The notes under the pieces: generated by a model
Database searches by the model: none
Told to the model about the DNA's origin: nothing
Seen by the model: only the letters and a program-made list of their open reading frames with translations
Program-made: the position numbers and the translations under genes
In this document: in pieces, positions 20,398 to 31,395 of the stretch
Numbering within the stretch: the stretch's first letter is position 1
How the letters are laid out: each line of letters starts with the position of its first letter
DNA from: Malania oleifera
Lineage: Eukaryota > Streptophyta > Magnoliopsida > Santalales > Ximeniaceae
Direction of reading: 5' to 3'
Length of the DNA: 64,000 nt
Assembly: GCF_029873635.1 (NCBI RefSeq)
Contig: NC_080420.1
Span: forward strand, 33,378,231-33,442,230

Positions 20398-20890
20398 TGT
20401 TGAAGTATTGGCTAAATTGGAAGATCTAATCCCAATGATAAGTCTGTCCCTCTATTTATAATATACGCTGTCAAGGCTTGATAGAAAACTTAGGCCCACA
20501 ACTTAATAGCTTAAGTTTTTAAGTACAATGGTAATCTGACGTGGTATTAGAGCTATGGTTACCAGGAGGTTCTATGTTCTTGTCTCGTTGCCTGCATTTA
20601 TTGTTTCTTTATTAAGAATTATCTTATTCCCTATAATGGTTCTGTTTATCATTTCTTATCTTTCCATGTGCAATCAGGTGTGTGTGCGGGGAAGTGTTAA
20701 GGTTTGATATATCTTGTTGGCCCACAATCTAATAGCTTAAGCTTTTAAGTAAAAGTGGTAATCTGGTAATCTAACATATGCAAGATTCAAAAAAATGACT
20801 ATAATACCCTTATCAACTTACTTATTAACTCATGCTTACTAATTCTGCAATAACACATACCAACACTAAATAACTACGGTGACTAGCAAC
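20398..20890 (-). repeat. 3' LTR of the copia element, split by a TRIM
   Basis: Without the TRIM and its duplicated target it is about 180 bp and aligns with 25391-25575 (shared blocks CTCTATTTATAATATA, TAACTCATGC, AACACTAAATAACT). The TRIM sits at 20469-20776. Confidence 0.75.
20469..20776 (+). mobile_element. Complete TRIM retrotransposon inside the copia LTR
   Basis: Two terminal repeats of 73 and 82 bp (20469-20541 and 20695-20776; TGTCAAGG or TGTTAAGG start, CTGACG or CTAACA end) flank a 153-bp internal region. A primer-binding site, TGGTATTAGAGC, follows the first repeat at 20542. A purine-rich tract (GTGCGGGGAAG) precedes the second. Flanks are TACGC (20464-20468) and TATGC (20777-20781). 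TRIMs are small noncoding LTR elements moved by enzymes of other elements. Confidence 0.8.
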
Positions 20891-20899
20891 CTCCCCCCT

Positions 20900-21780
20900 C
20901 AAGCTGGAGCATAGATATCACATGTTTCTAGGTTGTTATGAATGGGGCACTGGGATCTCTCCTAAATGAAAGAATATCCCCCTTGGTGGGTTTAAACTCA
21001 AAAAGAATGTAACCCTTAATTGAGTTCGCTCACCTAGGCAAATGAGAGTCATTCTTTACGTATTTAACCTGACCACCTCCCATCAATTTAGTGAATAAAT
21101 CAACAAGCTGGAATTCAGAATTAACATGAGTTATGATAAGAGCTTCTGCACAAGTTCCTCCCAAAAAGGTGACAAATTGACATTCAACTTCAATGTGTTC
21201 ATCCTCCTATGGAAGGCTGGGTTGGAGGCAATATGAATAGCAACTTGATTATCACACATCAACTCCATAGGCCAAGAATGTCGAAAATGAAGTTCCAATA
21301 ACATATTCTTTAGCTAAAGAAGCTCACATGCAGTGTGTCTATGTGGTCCATGGCCTAATACTCTAACTTAGCACTTGACTGGGCCACCACAATTATTTCT
21401 TATTTTTCTATGATGTCAAGTTACCACTAACAAAAACATAAATATGGTTGTGGATCTTTTGTCAGAAAGTGACCTAAATCACAATGTGCATCTGAATCTT
21501 GAACTTAAGTGTCACCCCAATCATGATATAAGAGACCTCTCCTAAGTGCACCTTTCAGTGAGAATCTAGAAATTGGCTCACAACACTTGTTGTGAAATAT
21601 ATCCTAGTTTTGCTTTCCAACAAGTTTTCGATATCTTCCAAAGTAAGCCAACAAATTACCCACGCACCAACTTGCTATTAGGACCCATAGGTGTATCAAC
21701 AAGTTTGGATCCTAACAGTTCAATCTCATCTAAGAGGTCTATAACATATTATTCTGTGACAAAATGGTTCCTATACGAGA
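20900..21780 (-). pseudogene. Copia RNase H remnant
   Basis: Translated pieces on the minus strand match the end of a copia RNase H domain (HIEVECQFV near 21190, then LVDLFTKLMGGG near 21090). There are many stops and no intact frame. RNase H would remove the RNA template during cDNA synthesis. Confidence 0.65.
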
Positions 21781-21793
21781 TTTGGATACTTCT

Positions 21794-22077
21794 TGTCAAA
21801 TTACCACTTTATTGAAAAGCTTAAGCTATTAGATTATGTTCAACAATGTATATCAAACCTTAACACTCCCCCACATGTGTAGGCCAATAGCAAGTGGAGT
21901 GATAAACAAATGATAAATAACAGCCATTACAAGGAATACAATAATTTTTAAACATCACACAATAAACATAGGCAACATGAGAGCCTAGGACTAGTAACCA
22001 ACTCTAATACCATGTTATATGACCACTTTACCTAAAATCTTAAGTAGTGGGCCAACAATGTATATCAAGCCTTAACA
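21794..22077 (-). mobile_element. Second TRIM copy, opposite orientation
   Basis: Its repeats at about 21794-21862 and 22013-22077 match those of the TRIM at 20469 in reverse complement (TGTTAAGGCTTGATATACATT). A primer-binding site, TGGTATTAGAG, lies at 22002-22012. It splits the copia pol remnant. I found no convincing target duplication (CTTCT against CCCTT). Confidence 0.7.
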
Positions 22078-22082
22078 CCCTT

Positions 22083-22800
22083 TTTTCTATAAGCAAGAAG
22101 CATTTCAATGGCCCTAAATCGTTGGTTGAAAATTTAGTTTGTAGAAAATGCGTCAAGTGAGATACCTCAATCATCATTACCTATTATCGCAATATCATCC
22201 GCGTACTCAATGAGTAGAATCCTACCTTATGACAATAAAATACATAGTGATCTACCATGTGCCGCTTAAGACCAAACACAAGTACTATGACACTCAATCT
22301 ACCAAACCAAGCTCTGGGAGATTGCTTGGGATTGCACAAGGATTTCTTAAGCTGAAACACTAATTGTGACTCCCCTTAAGCAATAGACCCACGTGGGTGC
22401 TAATAGACCTCCTCTTGATGATCACCATGTAGGAAGGGCATTCTTCAAATCTAATTGATGCAAAGGCCAATGACACGTGGTGGCTAAGGAGATGAACATA
22501 TAAGGCAAGTTTGGAAGTTGTGGAGAATGTGTTCGATAGAACGTTCCTGTGAGTGTATCCTTTAGCAACAGATGGGCCTCCAAACCAGCCATGGAACCAT
22601 CTAAATTGACCAATGACAACTAACCATAGACTTATTAGGAGGAAGAGGTACAAGTTCCCAAGTAATATTATCTTGTACACACACATCTCTTCGACCATTG
22701 CAGTCCTCGACCCAAAATGGGTTTGGGCTTCAAAAACAAATTTTGGAAGAGCAATATAAGATAGTGTACTAACAAAAGAGTAATATGAGGGTGCCACAAA
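22083..22800 (-). pseudogene. Copia reverse transcriptase remnant
   Basis: The minus strand shows HWPLHQLDLKNAL near 22440 (palm motif around the first catalytic Asp) and, in shifted frames, a region equivalent to the YxDD site near 22200 (ADDIAI-like in one frame). Frameshifts and stops are dense. A run of about 20 A lies at 22806-22826. Confidence 0.7.
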
Positions 22801-22826
22801 ATTATAGCAAAAAAAAAAAAAAAAAT

Positions 22827-25390
22827 TAGAGATTGGATGTTGGTAAAATTCTGTTTACCTTTCTGAACGGTAATAATAAGATCAGCGTCTTGGAAAATAG
22901 GATTATTAGACTAGGGGACTAGAGGCATAGAAGTATAAGTTGGAGGAGGCTCTCCTCCCTTGTAGTCATTGTGTGTCCATCTGCAAATTAGGATGATCCA
23001 AGTGATGAGAAGGACTCAAACTGGATGAAGATATAAGAGGACTGGGCTGAGATAATAGGTTAGGATCTAGAAGGCTAGGTAGAGGAAAGGACTTATCAAG
23101 GTCAATGGGACTCAAAAGAATTAGAATAGTATGGTGTAGACTCAAAGAAGCTAACATAGCAGAGACAAAGAATCGATGTAAAGTGGACTATAACATTGAT
23201 ATCCCTATTGAGTACAAGACAAGCCCAAAAAAAGTACATTTGATAGCATTAGGATCCAACTTGTCTATTCATGGACTTAACTAATGGACAAAGGACAAAA
23301 TCAAATATACAAGGAGAAAGTGGGAACAAAGGAGCCTTTGGGAAGATAACCAAATATGGGAAGAACAGAGGATGAAATTTATTGATAAGAGAGAAAGTTT
23401 TTGAGCACAACATCACTCCAAAAAAACTCATTTGATATGATAGGGCATTGATGACTTAGAGAATATGTTTGTTTTTCTATTAATCGTACCAAAGTTAGTC
23501 ATATAGGTAGTGAATTCAAAGTACTCCTTAACATTGTCGCTACAAAGTATCCTAAATGGTACATCAGAGTCTTTATTTGAGAAAAAAAGACACAAAAGAT
23601 ATTAAACAACTGCAACAAAGTAGATGTGACACGACTAGGGCCCTAAACATCATAGTGGACTAACATTAATGGGCTGATTCCCCTATTTATTGACATGGGA
23701 AACAAAGGGAGCATGATGGTGCTTTCGTAATTGGCAAGACTCAAACTCAAGATTAGACACTGAACTAAAAGTAGGAACTAGTTGTTTTTAACTTGTCAGG
23801 GATGACCAGGGTAACACTGGATTTGAAGTGGTGTAGCTGCCGCATTGCAGGCAATGGAAGGAAAAAGCAACTCAAAGTAGTAAAGTCCACCAGCCTCATG
23901 TCCTGTCCTTATCATCTTTATAATCTTACTAAGAAACATGAGGTTGAGGGGGGACATCTTTTAGTTCTGTAAAAAACTTTACAACTAGAGAATATGTTTG
24001 TTTTTCTATTAATCGCACCAAAGTTAGTCATATAGGTAGTGAATTCAGAGCACTCCTTACCATTGTCGCTACAAAGTATCCTAAATGGTACATTAGAGTC
24101 TTTATTTGAGAAAGAAAGACACAAAATATATTAAACAACTGTAACAAAGTAGATGTGACACGACTAGGGCCTTAAACATCATAGTGGACTAACATTAATG
24201 GGCTTATTCCCCTATTTATTGACATGGGAAACAAAGGGAGCATGATGGTGCTTTCGTAATTGACAAGACTCAAACTCAAGATTAGACACTGAACTAAAAG
24301 TAGGAACTAGTTGTTTTTAACTTGTCAGGGATGACCAGGGTAACACTGGATTTGAAGTGGTGTAGCTGCAGCATTGCAGGCAATGGAAGGAGAAAGCAAC
24401 TCAAAGTAGTAACGTCCACCAGCCTTGTGTCCTGTCCTTATCATCTTTATAATCTTACTAAGAAACATGAGATTGAGGGAGGACATCTTTTAGTTCTGTA
24501 AAAACTTGACAACTTTACAAATGTAAAAAACTAAAGAAAGAGAGATTCAGGGAGTAGGATTTACTGTTCCTATCCCCTTAACAATAGCAGTGGACCCATC
24601 AACGAAGGTAACTGCAGGTAGATTTTCAGAATATTGGAGAGCAGGAAAGAAGTTGGTTTCACTTGTTGTATGTCATATGGTCAGTGGTAGTACAACTAGT
24701 GGGAGAGATTCCAATGACATGCAGGTAGGATTACCTTTCTGTGCGAAAGATTCAATGCAATGAGATTCTTGTTGGGATGCCTAAAACTGAAGGAGCTTTG
24801 AATACTCCTCGATTGAGACAATTATAATGCGTTGTTAAGAAATGGCTGAGCAAATGATCACAAATGAGTCACAAACAAACCAGCATAGCACTGCCACAGC
24901 CCCAAGGAACTAACACACACAACCCTAATGGTACAACCATTAACAAATTATCCCAAGTCAACGACCTGAAAATGTTGGATCTTTGAACAAAAGATAAAAC
25001 ACTCCTCGATATTGTGGAGTACGGAAGTATTTCAGGCATTTGGGAAGAAATCTAATGAAAAACAGGGCTCAACAAGCCCTCATGCACCAGAGCGTGAGGT
25101 TGGAGCTGTCAGCCAGTGTGTGGGGGCACATGGGAACTCCTCCTCCAATGAAACTTAACAGCTTTATTGGCAGGTTCTGTGGCTATATATGGAGTTGGTT
25201 TTGCAAAACCCGAAGGGTTCTTGAGATTTTGAAATGGTGGCAATGTCCAGGATTTTTTCTGGTCTCACATGTTGCGGATGATTCGCCTATAGTGGCTGGT
25301 TTGCATAGGATTATGAGTTTTAGTTGTTTAGGGTTTGGTTTGGCGGCGGCTATGTTCTTAGAGTTTAGATCGTATCTTGTTTTGACACCA
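22827..25390 (-). other. Unassignable 5' half of the copia element
   Basis: By position this should hold gag, protease and integrase. An integrase-like scrap (ILCSDNGKECSEF, minus frame near 24055) is recognisable, which equals the RSDNGGEY region. The rest is too decayed. A 539-bp tandem duplication occupies 23459-24530. Confidence 0.5.
23459..24530. repeat. 539-bp tandem duplication
   Basis: Unit 1 starts GAGAATATGTTTG at 23459 and unit 2 starts with the same sequence at 23998. The units stay collinear for about 500 bases with only scattered single-base differences. The junction carries TAGAGAATAT on both sides. Confidence 0.9.
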
Positions 25391-25575
25391 TCTTGGAAGT
25401 ATTAGGTAAATTGGAAGACCTAGTCACACTAATAGGTCTCTCCCTCTATTTATAATATATGCCAAGGACATACAATGACAATATTACCCCTACTAAACTC
25501 TCACGTTAACTCATGCATACTTACTCAGAAATAACACACAGCAGTAACACTAAATAACTGCAGTAACTGATAACA
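25391..25575 (-). repeat. 5' LTR of the copia element
   Basis: 185 bp, ending GATAACA before the GGGTG duplication. A decayed primer-binding-like site (ATGGTGTCAAAAC on the minus strand) adjoins it at about 25380-25392. Confidence 0.7.
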
Positions 25576-25670
25576 GGGTGTATTATTTCTTGCCACTGGA
25601 TTTCGTCATATTGCCTTTTGTGTTTGTTTTCCAGTCTTGGGAACATCTTGTGCTGTATTAGCTTGTACTG

Positions 25671-25672
<2 letters not shown>

Positions 25673-25719
<47 letters not shown>
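25673..25719. repeat. (CT)n microsatellite
   Basis: Uninterrupted CT run of about 46 bases between two copia elements. Confidence 0.97.
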
Positions 25720-25720
<1 letters not shown>

Positions 25721-25860
25721 ATGGATTTCTATTGCTATCTAAAAAAACATGCATTTTTTGCCATTGCCAATGGCAGCATGGTGTAGAAGGTTTAATGTGG
25801 TCATCGATTCAAATGTTTTATCCTTGCAATAAATTGATTTGCTCATAGATTGTTTTAACC

Positions 25861-26000
25861 TGTAGCATTTAAGTACTTCCAGGTTACATTGGGTGATGTA
25901 CTTATATTATTATTATTATTATTTGGTATTTAACCATTTATAGCTCTAAACAGCATTTGACCTGTAGCATTTAAGTGCTTCCAACTTACACTGGGTGATG
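25861..26000. repeat. 112-bp tandem duplication, cut by a copia insertion
   Basis: Unit 1 starts TGTAGCATTTAAG at 25861 and unit 2 at 25973. Unit 2 is interrupted at 26000 by the copia element and resumes at 31319-31395 (TACTTATAGTAT, ACCATTTATAGCTC). This fixes the pre-insertion sequence. Both units hold a TTATTATT tract. Confidence 0.8.
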
Positions 26001-26645
26001 TGTTGGGAAAAATATTATATATGAACTAATTCCCACAAGTAAATCAATAAAGTAATGCAAAATAATAAATAAAATGAGACACAAGAAAATTTAATGCAGT
26101 TCCCTCAAATGTTGAGGTACCTCCACGGGGCACGGCAGTCCAAATCCACTATCACCAAATTTATACAAAGTGGGTACGAAAGGCACAAGCCTTACAAATA
26201 CACAAAGGTGCATAACAAATATAGAAAGATGAAATGACCTCACCAAAATGATGTGAACAAAGCTCCCAAAAACAATAACAAGAAGAGCACAACCAAAAAT
26301 ATACCAATATGCTGATAATACACAGCCGGAACAGCAGCAGGTTGCTGCAGCGGAGAAGACGACTGGCGCAGTTGCTGGCGTGAGGTGCTGGTGCTGCAGA
26401 CGTGAGAAGATGCAATCGGCGTGGGCGTGATGATGAACTATGTGAGGTTCTGTGTGAGAGGCGCTACTGACGTGATGATGCTAGGTTGGTGCAAGAAAAT
26501 GGAGATGGAAGAGCAGGAGACACCCAGCTGCACGTGAGGCTTGCTGCTGCGGGCATGAGAGCTGCTTCCTTGAGAAGCCAACAAGCATTTAAAAAAAGAA
26601 CACCGCTTTGCAGTTGTTGGGCCCCACAAGGAGGGAAACCCAACA
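26001..26645 (-). repeat. 3' LTR of the full-length copia element
   Basis: Starts TGTTGGGAAAAATATT and ends AGGGAAACCCAACA on the plus strand, with inverted ends TGTTGGG/CCCAACA. It differs from the 5' LTR only at scattered bases. A purine-rich tract follows at 26646 (CACGAGGGGGAGATT on the minus strand). Confidence 0.93.
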
Positions 26646-26662
26646 AATCTCCCCCTCGTGAC

Positions 26663-28063
26663 TTATGGGGACGACTCTACTAATCCGGCCAAAACTTGAC
26701 ACTTCACATGCTTGTCTCTAGACAATGCTTTTCTCATCATATCCAAATCATTATCATCAGTGTGAATTTTGTCAAGTTGCAATAATTTCTTATTCAACAC
26801 ATCTGGAATCCAATGATATCTAACATCAATATGTTTTGACTTTGAATGGAAGATAAAATTCTTACTCAAATGAATTGCACTTTGGCTATCACAATAAAGA
26901 ACATTCCTTTCTTGTTCTATGCCCAACTCTTTCAAGAATCTCTTCAACCAAAGCAATTCTTTGCAAGTTTCCGTAATGGCAATAAACTCGACTTCCGTAG
27001 TAGATAGAGCAACACATTTCTGTAATTTTGATTGCCATGCCACAGCTCCCCCTGCAAAAGTCATCAAATAACCCGAAGGGGATTTTCTAGAATCAACATC
27101 ACTGGCCATGTTGGCATCCATGAATCCATGGAACGTAGATTTACCATTTCAAAAGCACAAATACACCTTCGAAGTGCCTCTAAGGTATGAAAGAATCGAT
27201 TTTATTGCTAACCAATGCTCCTTTCCCGGATTAGAGAGAAACCGACTAACAACTCCAACAGCGTGAGCTAAATCCGGTTTTGTGCAAACCATTGCATACA
27301 TTAAGGAACCAATGGTCGAACCATAAGGAATTTTCTTCATCTCTTCCTTGTCTTTCTCACTTGTAGGACTTTGTTTTGTACTAAGCTTGAAGCGACTAGC
27401 AAGTTGGCAACCAACGGGTTTTTCTTTATCCACATTGAACCTCTTAAGCACTTTTTCAATGTAGCTTTCTTGAGACAACCAAATTTGCCTATTTTCACGA
27501 TCACGAATAATTTTCATGCCAAGAATTTGCTTTGCCGGTCCCAAGTCTTTTATAGAAAAAGACTTGCTCAACTCCAACTATAACTTGTTAATCTTGGAGG
27601 AATCTTGTCCTACAATGAGAATATCATCAACATAGAGTAAAAGAATAATATAAATACCATCCGGAAATTTTTTCACAAACACACAATCATCCGAAGAGGT
27701 TTTTGAGTAACCATGATCAATCATGAAAGAATCAAATTTCTTGTACCATCTCCGTGGTGCTTGCTTCAACCCATACAAACTTTTCTTTAATTTGCACACT
27801 AAATTCTCTTTCCCTTTTTGTTTGAAGCCTTGTGATTGTTCCATGTAAATTTCCTTGTCCAAGTCACCATGTAAGAAAGCGGTTTTCACATCTAGTTGTT
27901 CAACTTCCAAATTCAAGTTTTTTACCATGCCAAGAACAACTCGAATAGATGACATCTTTACAACTGGTGAGAATATTTCATCAAAGTCAATTCCCTTTTT
28001 CAGACCAAAGCCTTTTACCACAAGTCTAGCCTTGTATCGAAGATTATTTCCATTGTTTTTCAA
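26663..28063 (-). pseudogene. Copia reverse transcriptase and RNase H
   Basis: Frame 27578-28063 holds the palm domain with VKTAFLHGDL and the catalytic LLYVDDILIVG. Frame 27149-27577 holds the rest of the RT (SIKDLGPAKQILGM). Frame 26663-27121 holds RNase H (KSPSGYLMTF, ALSTTEVEF, CDSQSAIHLSKN). The acidic catalytic residues are visible in both enzymes. Single stops at about 27588 (TAG) and 27148 (TGA) split them. Confidence 0.9.
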
Positions 28064-28064
28064 C

Positions 28065-29420
28065 CTAAATACCCATTTTTTTTTTCAAAGCTTTCTTTCC
28101 AGGAGAAAGTTTAACCAAATCATATGTATGATTGTCAACTATGGACTTCATTTCCTCTTGCATAGCCTCCATCCATTCAGTTTTATTTTCATGGTTCATG
28201 GCTTCTTGATAGCTTTTGAGCTCCCCTTGATCCGTTAGAGTAACATAATCCTTTAATGGATATTTAGTTGAAGGTCTTGGCTCTCTTGAAGATCTTCTCA
28301 ATGGAGCTTGCTCTTGAACTTGTTGCCCCCCCTCATTTTCATCTTCAACATCACTAGGAATTTCATCATTTCCAACATCTTCAAGAGGTGGAAGAACGTC
28401 TTCCATATTTTCATCATGTGCCAAAGGTGGAGAAGATGACTCTAAGTTAATAAAATCATTCCCATTAGATTGTGGTTGCTCAACCATGTCAAAATCTTCA
28501 ATTGTCTGATCTTCAAAAAATACAACATCCCAACTTCTAACAACTTTCTTTTCAACCAGATCCCACAATCTATATCCAAATTCATCATGCCCATAGCCAA
28601 GAAAAATACATTGCATTGACTTGTCATCAAGTTTGGATCTTTCATCTTTTGGAATGTGAACAAATGCACGATAACTAAACACTTTCAAATTATCATAAGT
28701 GACATCCTTACCTCTCCAAATTTTTTCGGGAACTTGACCAAGTAAAGGAGTTGAAGGAGACAAATTGATCAAGTCCGCCGTCCTCATTGCTTCACCCCAA
28801 AATGATTTTGGCAACTTCACATGAGAGAGCATACATCTCATTCTCTCCACTATGGGGTGGTTCATCCTTTCAGCAATTCCATTTTGTTGGGGGGTTTTCT
28901 TGACGGTCTTTTGATTTCTAATGCCTTGGCTATAACAATATGCATTAAATGGGCCAATATACTCTCCACCATTATCCGAGCGCACACATTTGACATTCTT
29001 TCCAGTCTCCCTTTCAACTTTAACCTGAAAATGCTTAAACACATCTAAAACTTGATCTTTAGTTTTCAAAGTGTAAGCCCAAACTTTTCTTGAACAATCA
29101 TCAATAAAAGTAACAAAATAAAGTGCACTACCATGAGATTTAACTTTCAAAGGACCACATACATCGGAATGTATCAAATCTAGAACATTAGATTTTTTAG
29201 TAACAAACTTTGTACAAAAGGGAGCTTAATGTTACTTACCGGCCAAACAATGAACACAAGCTTTAAGAGGAGTACCTTTCATCCCGGGTAGGAGATTCTT
29301 TTTGAACAAAAATTGCATTCCTTTTTCACTCATGTGCCCAAACCACTTATGCCACAAATCGGCAAAAGAGTGACTCTCAATTGCATTCTCAATACCATTA
29401 TTAATTTTACCTTGCATCAT
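28065..29420 (-). pseudogene. Copia GAG-pre-integrase and integrase
   Basis: GAG-pre-integrase (WHKWFGHMSEKGM) is at 29232-29420. The integrase frame 28065-29177 has the triad in MIHSDVCGP (D5), RSDNGGEY (D68) and GIAERMN (E103), then a C-terminal region ending KKALKKKMG. The spacing D68-E103 is 34 residues, one fewer than the usual 35 in copia. Two TAA stops at 29225-29231 precede the core, and a frameshift in an A run near 28080 separates it from the RT. Confidence 0.9.
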
Positions 29421-29444
29421 GTATAGTGTACTGGTCTTCTTGCC

Positions 29445-29903
29445 TTAAGCCACCAGCAAATTACCCTTTGTGAGCTTCCATTTTCCATCACCAAAATGAT
29501 TGTCAAACCCTTCATCATCAAGCTTTCCGATAGATATCAAATTTAGCCGAATGTCGGGTACATGTCCCACATCTTTGAGCACCAACTTGCATCCAAGATT
29601 TGTTTCCAAGCAAACATTTCCCATGCCAACAACTTTTGACAAACCTTCATTTCCCATCCGAACAACTCCATAATTTCCTTTGGAATAAGAAGTGAAGAAA
29701 TCTTCCCGAGAAGTGACATGAAATGACGCACCGGAATCAATAACCCAATCAGTCTCTTGACTTGTCAAATTAATGCAATTTTTATCACAAACAACCATAA
29801 GATCAGCATCAGATGCAACTGAAGTGTTGTCTTCATGCTTTTTCTCAAAATTTTTCTCTTTGTTTTGCTCCTTGAATTTCAGTTTTTTACACTCCTGCTT
29901 CAT
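29445..29903 (-). pseudogene. Copia aspartic protease region
   Basis: The retroviral-type active site DSGAS is intact at residues 56-60 (DWVIDSGASFHVTS), followed by a flap region (GNVCLETNLG) and VPDIRLNLISIGKL. It would cut the Gag-Pol polyprotein. A TAA follows near 29443. Confidence 0.88.
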
Positions 29904-30626
29904 ATGCCCTCTCTTATGACAATAGTGACACTCAATATCCTTTTTCGAATCTGAGCTAGACTACCCTCTTGATTTATCATTACGGTGAGAATATCTGCTT
30001 TTGCTTCTACCTCTCCCTCGATTTTCTGTCACAAGTGCCTCTGAATGAGAAGAGCCAACTGATTTTCTTCTAATTTCTTCATTTAACAAGTTGCTAGCTA
30101 CTTGGTTCATAGTAACAATTCCATTGGAAGCCGAATTACTAATTGTCACAACCAAAATCTCCTAACTTTCTGGAAAAGAGTTAAGAAGCATTAGGGCCTC
30201 CAACTCGTCATCAAAAACTATTTTCATAGTAGCAAGTTGATTGATAATAATTTTCATCTCATTCAAATGCTCGGTAATAAGACTACTATCTTTATATTTC
30301 AAGTTGACTAATTTTTGAAAAAGAAAAGTTTTATTTGTAGTCGACTTTCTATCATAAAGACCCTCTAATTTTTTCCACAATTCATGTGCTGAAGTTTCGG
30401 TAGAAACATGATGAAAAACGCTATCATCAATCCATTGCCAGATGACACCAACGGTTTTTCTATTAAGCCTATTCCACTCATCATTACTCATGTCTTTAGG
30501 CTTTCGGCTATCACCTTCAATAGGTCCATCCAAATCTTTGTAAAATAAAAGATCTTCCATTTTTGTTTTCCAAGTTACCCAATTGCTTCCATTGAAGCTA
30601 ATCATACAACCAACATTACCATCCAT
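29889..30626 (-). pseudogene. Copia gag with zinc knuckle
   Basis: Begins at ATG 30626 (MDGNVGCMISFNGSNW) with the UBN2-type Gag fold (WKKLEGLYDRKS, FLFQKLVNLKY, LLNSFPES) to 30162. It continues at 29961-30155 and ends in an intact CCHC knuckle, CHYCHKRGHMKQEC (29889-29930). TAG stops near 30159 and 29957 divide it into three frames. Confidence 0.9.
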
Positions 30627-30660
30627 GATTTACACAAATCTAATGCGTCCAAATAACACG

Positions 30661-30672
30661 GCTCTGATACCA
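30661..30672 (-). other. Primer-binding site of the copia element
   Basis: TGGTATCAGAGC on the minus strand, two bases after the 5' LTR end. Confidence 0.9.
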
Positions 30673-30674
30673 CT

Positions 30675-31313
30675 TGTTGGGAAAAATATTATATATGAAC
30701 TAATTCCCACAAGTAAATCAATGGAGTAATGCAAAATAATAAATAAAATGAGACACAAGAAAATTTAACGTGGTTCCCTTAAATGTTTATGTCCACGGGG
30801 CACAGCAGTCCAAATTCACTATCACCAAATTGTACAAAGTGGGTACAAAAGGCACAAGCCTTACAAATGCGCAAAGGTGTATAACAAATATAGCAAGATG
30901 AAATGACCTCACCAAAATGATGTGAACAAAGCTCCCTAAAAAATAACCAGAAGAGCACAAGCAAAAATATACCAATATGCTGATAATACACAGCCGGAAC
31001 AGCAGCAGGTTGCTGCAGCAGAAAAGACGACCGACGAGGTTGCTGGCATGAGGTGCTGATGCTGCAGACGTGAGAAGATGCAACTGGCATGGGCGTGCTG
31101 ATGAGCTAGGCGAGGTTCTGTGTGAGAGGCGCTACTGACGTGAGGATGCTAGGCTGGTGCAAGAAAATGGAGATGGAAGAGCAGGAGACACCCAGCTGCG
31201 CGTGAGGCTTGCTGCTGCAGGCGTGAGAGCTGCTTCCTTGAGAAGCCAACAAGCATTTAAAAAAAGAACACCACTTTCCAATTGTTGGGCCCCACACGGA
31301 GGGAAACCCAACA
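30675..31313 (-). repeat. 5' LTR of the full-length copia element
   Basis: 639 bp, the pair of 26001-26645, with the same TGTTGGG/CCCAACA ends. It contains the same GCTGCTG-rich block (about 31000-31110). Confidence 0.93.
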
Positions 31314-31395
31314 TGATGTACTTATAGTATACTCTTATTATTATTGTTGTTATTTTTGGTATTCAACCATTTATAGCTCTAAACAGCATTTTAGT

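Larger units (their letters stand above)
20398..25575 (-). mobile_element. Decayed Ty1/copia element with both LTRs and target duplication
   Basis: The unit starts TGTTGAAGTATT and ends GATAACA, with a perfect GGGTG duplication (20393-20397 and 25576-25580). Related LTRs of about 185 bp stand at each end; the left one is swollen by a TRIM. A polypurine tract, read on the plus strand as CCTCCCCCCTC at 20890-20900, lies next to the left LTR, which fixes minus orientation. Remnants of RNase H (20900-21780) and reverse transcriptase (22083-22800) are recognisable. The 5' half is too decayed to assign. Confidence 0.8.
26001..31313 (-). mobile_element. Full-length Ty1/copia retrotransposon
   Basis: The 5313-bp element has LTRs at 26001-26645 and 30675-31313 and a perfect TGATG duplication (25996-26000 and 31314-31318). 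On the minus strand the order is 5' LTR, primer-binding site (30661-30672), gag, zinc knuckle, protease, GAG-pre-integrase, integrase, reverse transcriptase, RNase H, polypurine tract (26646-26660), 3' LTR. All domains are present and collinear. The frame is broken by about eight lesions: stops near 30159, 29957, 29443, 29225-29231, 27588 and 27148, and a frameshift in an A run near 28080. It is the youngest-looking coding element in the window but is not autonomous as it stands. Confidence 0.93.
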
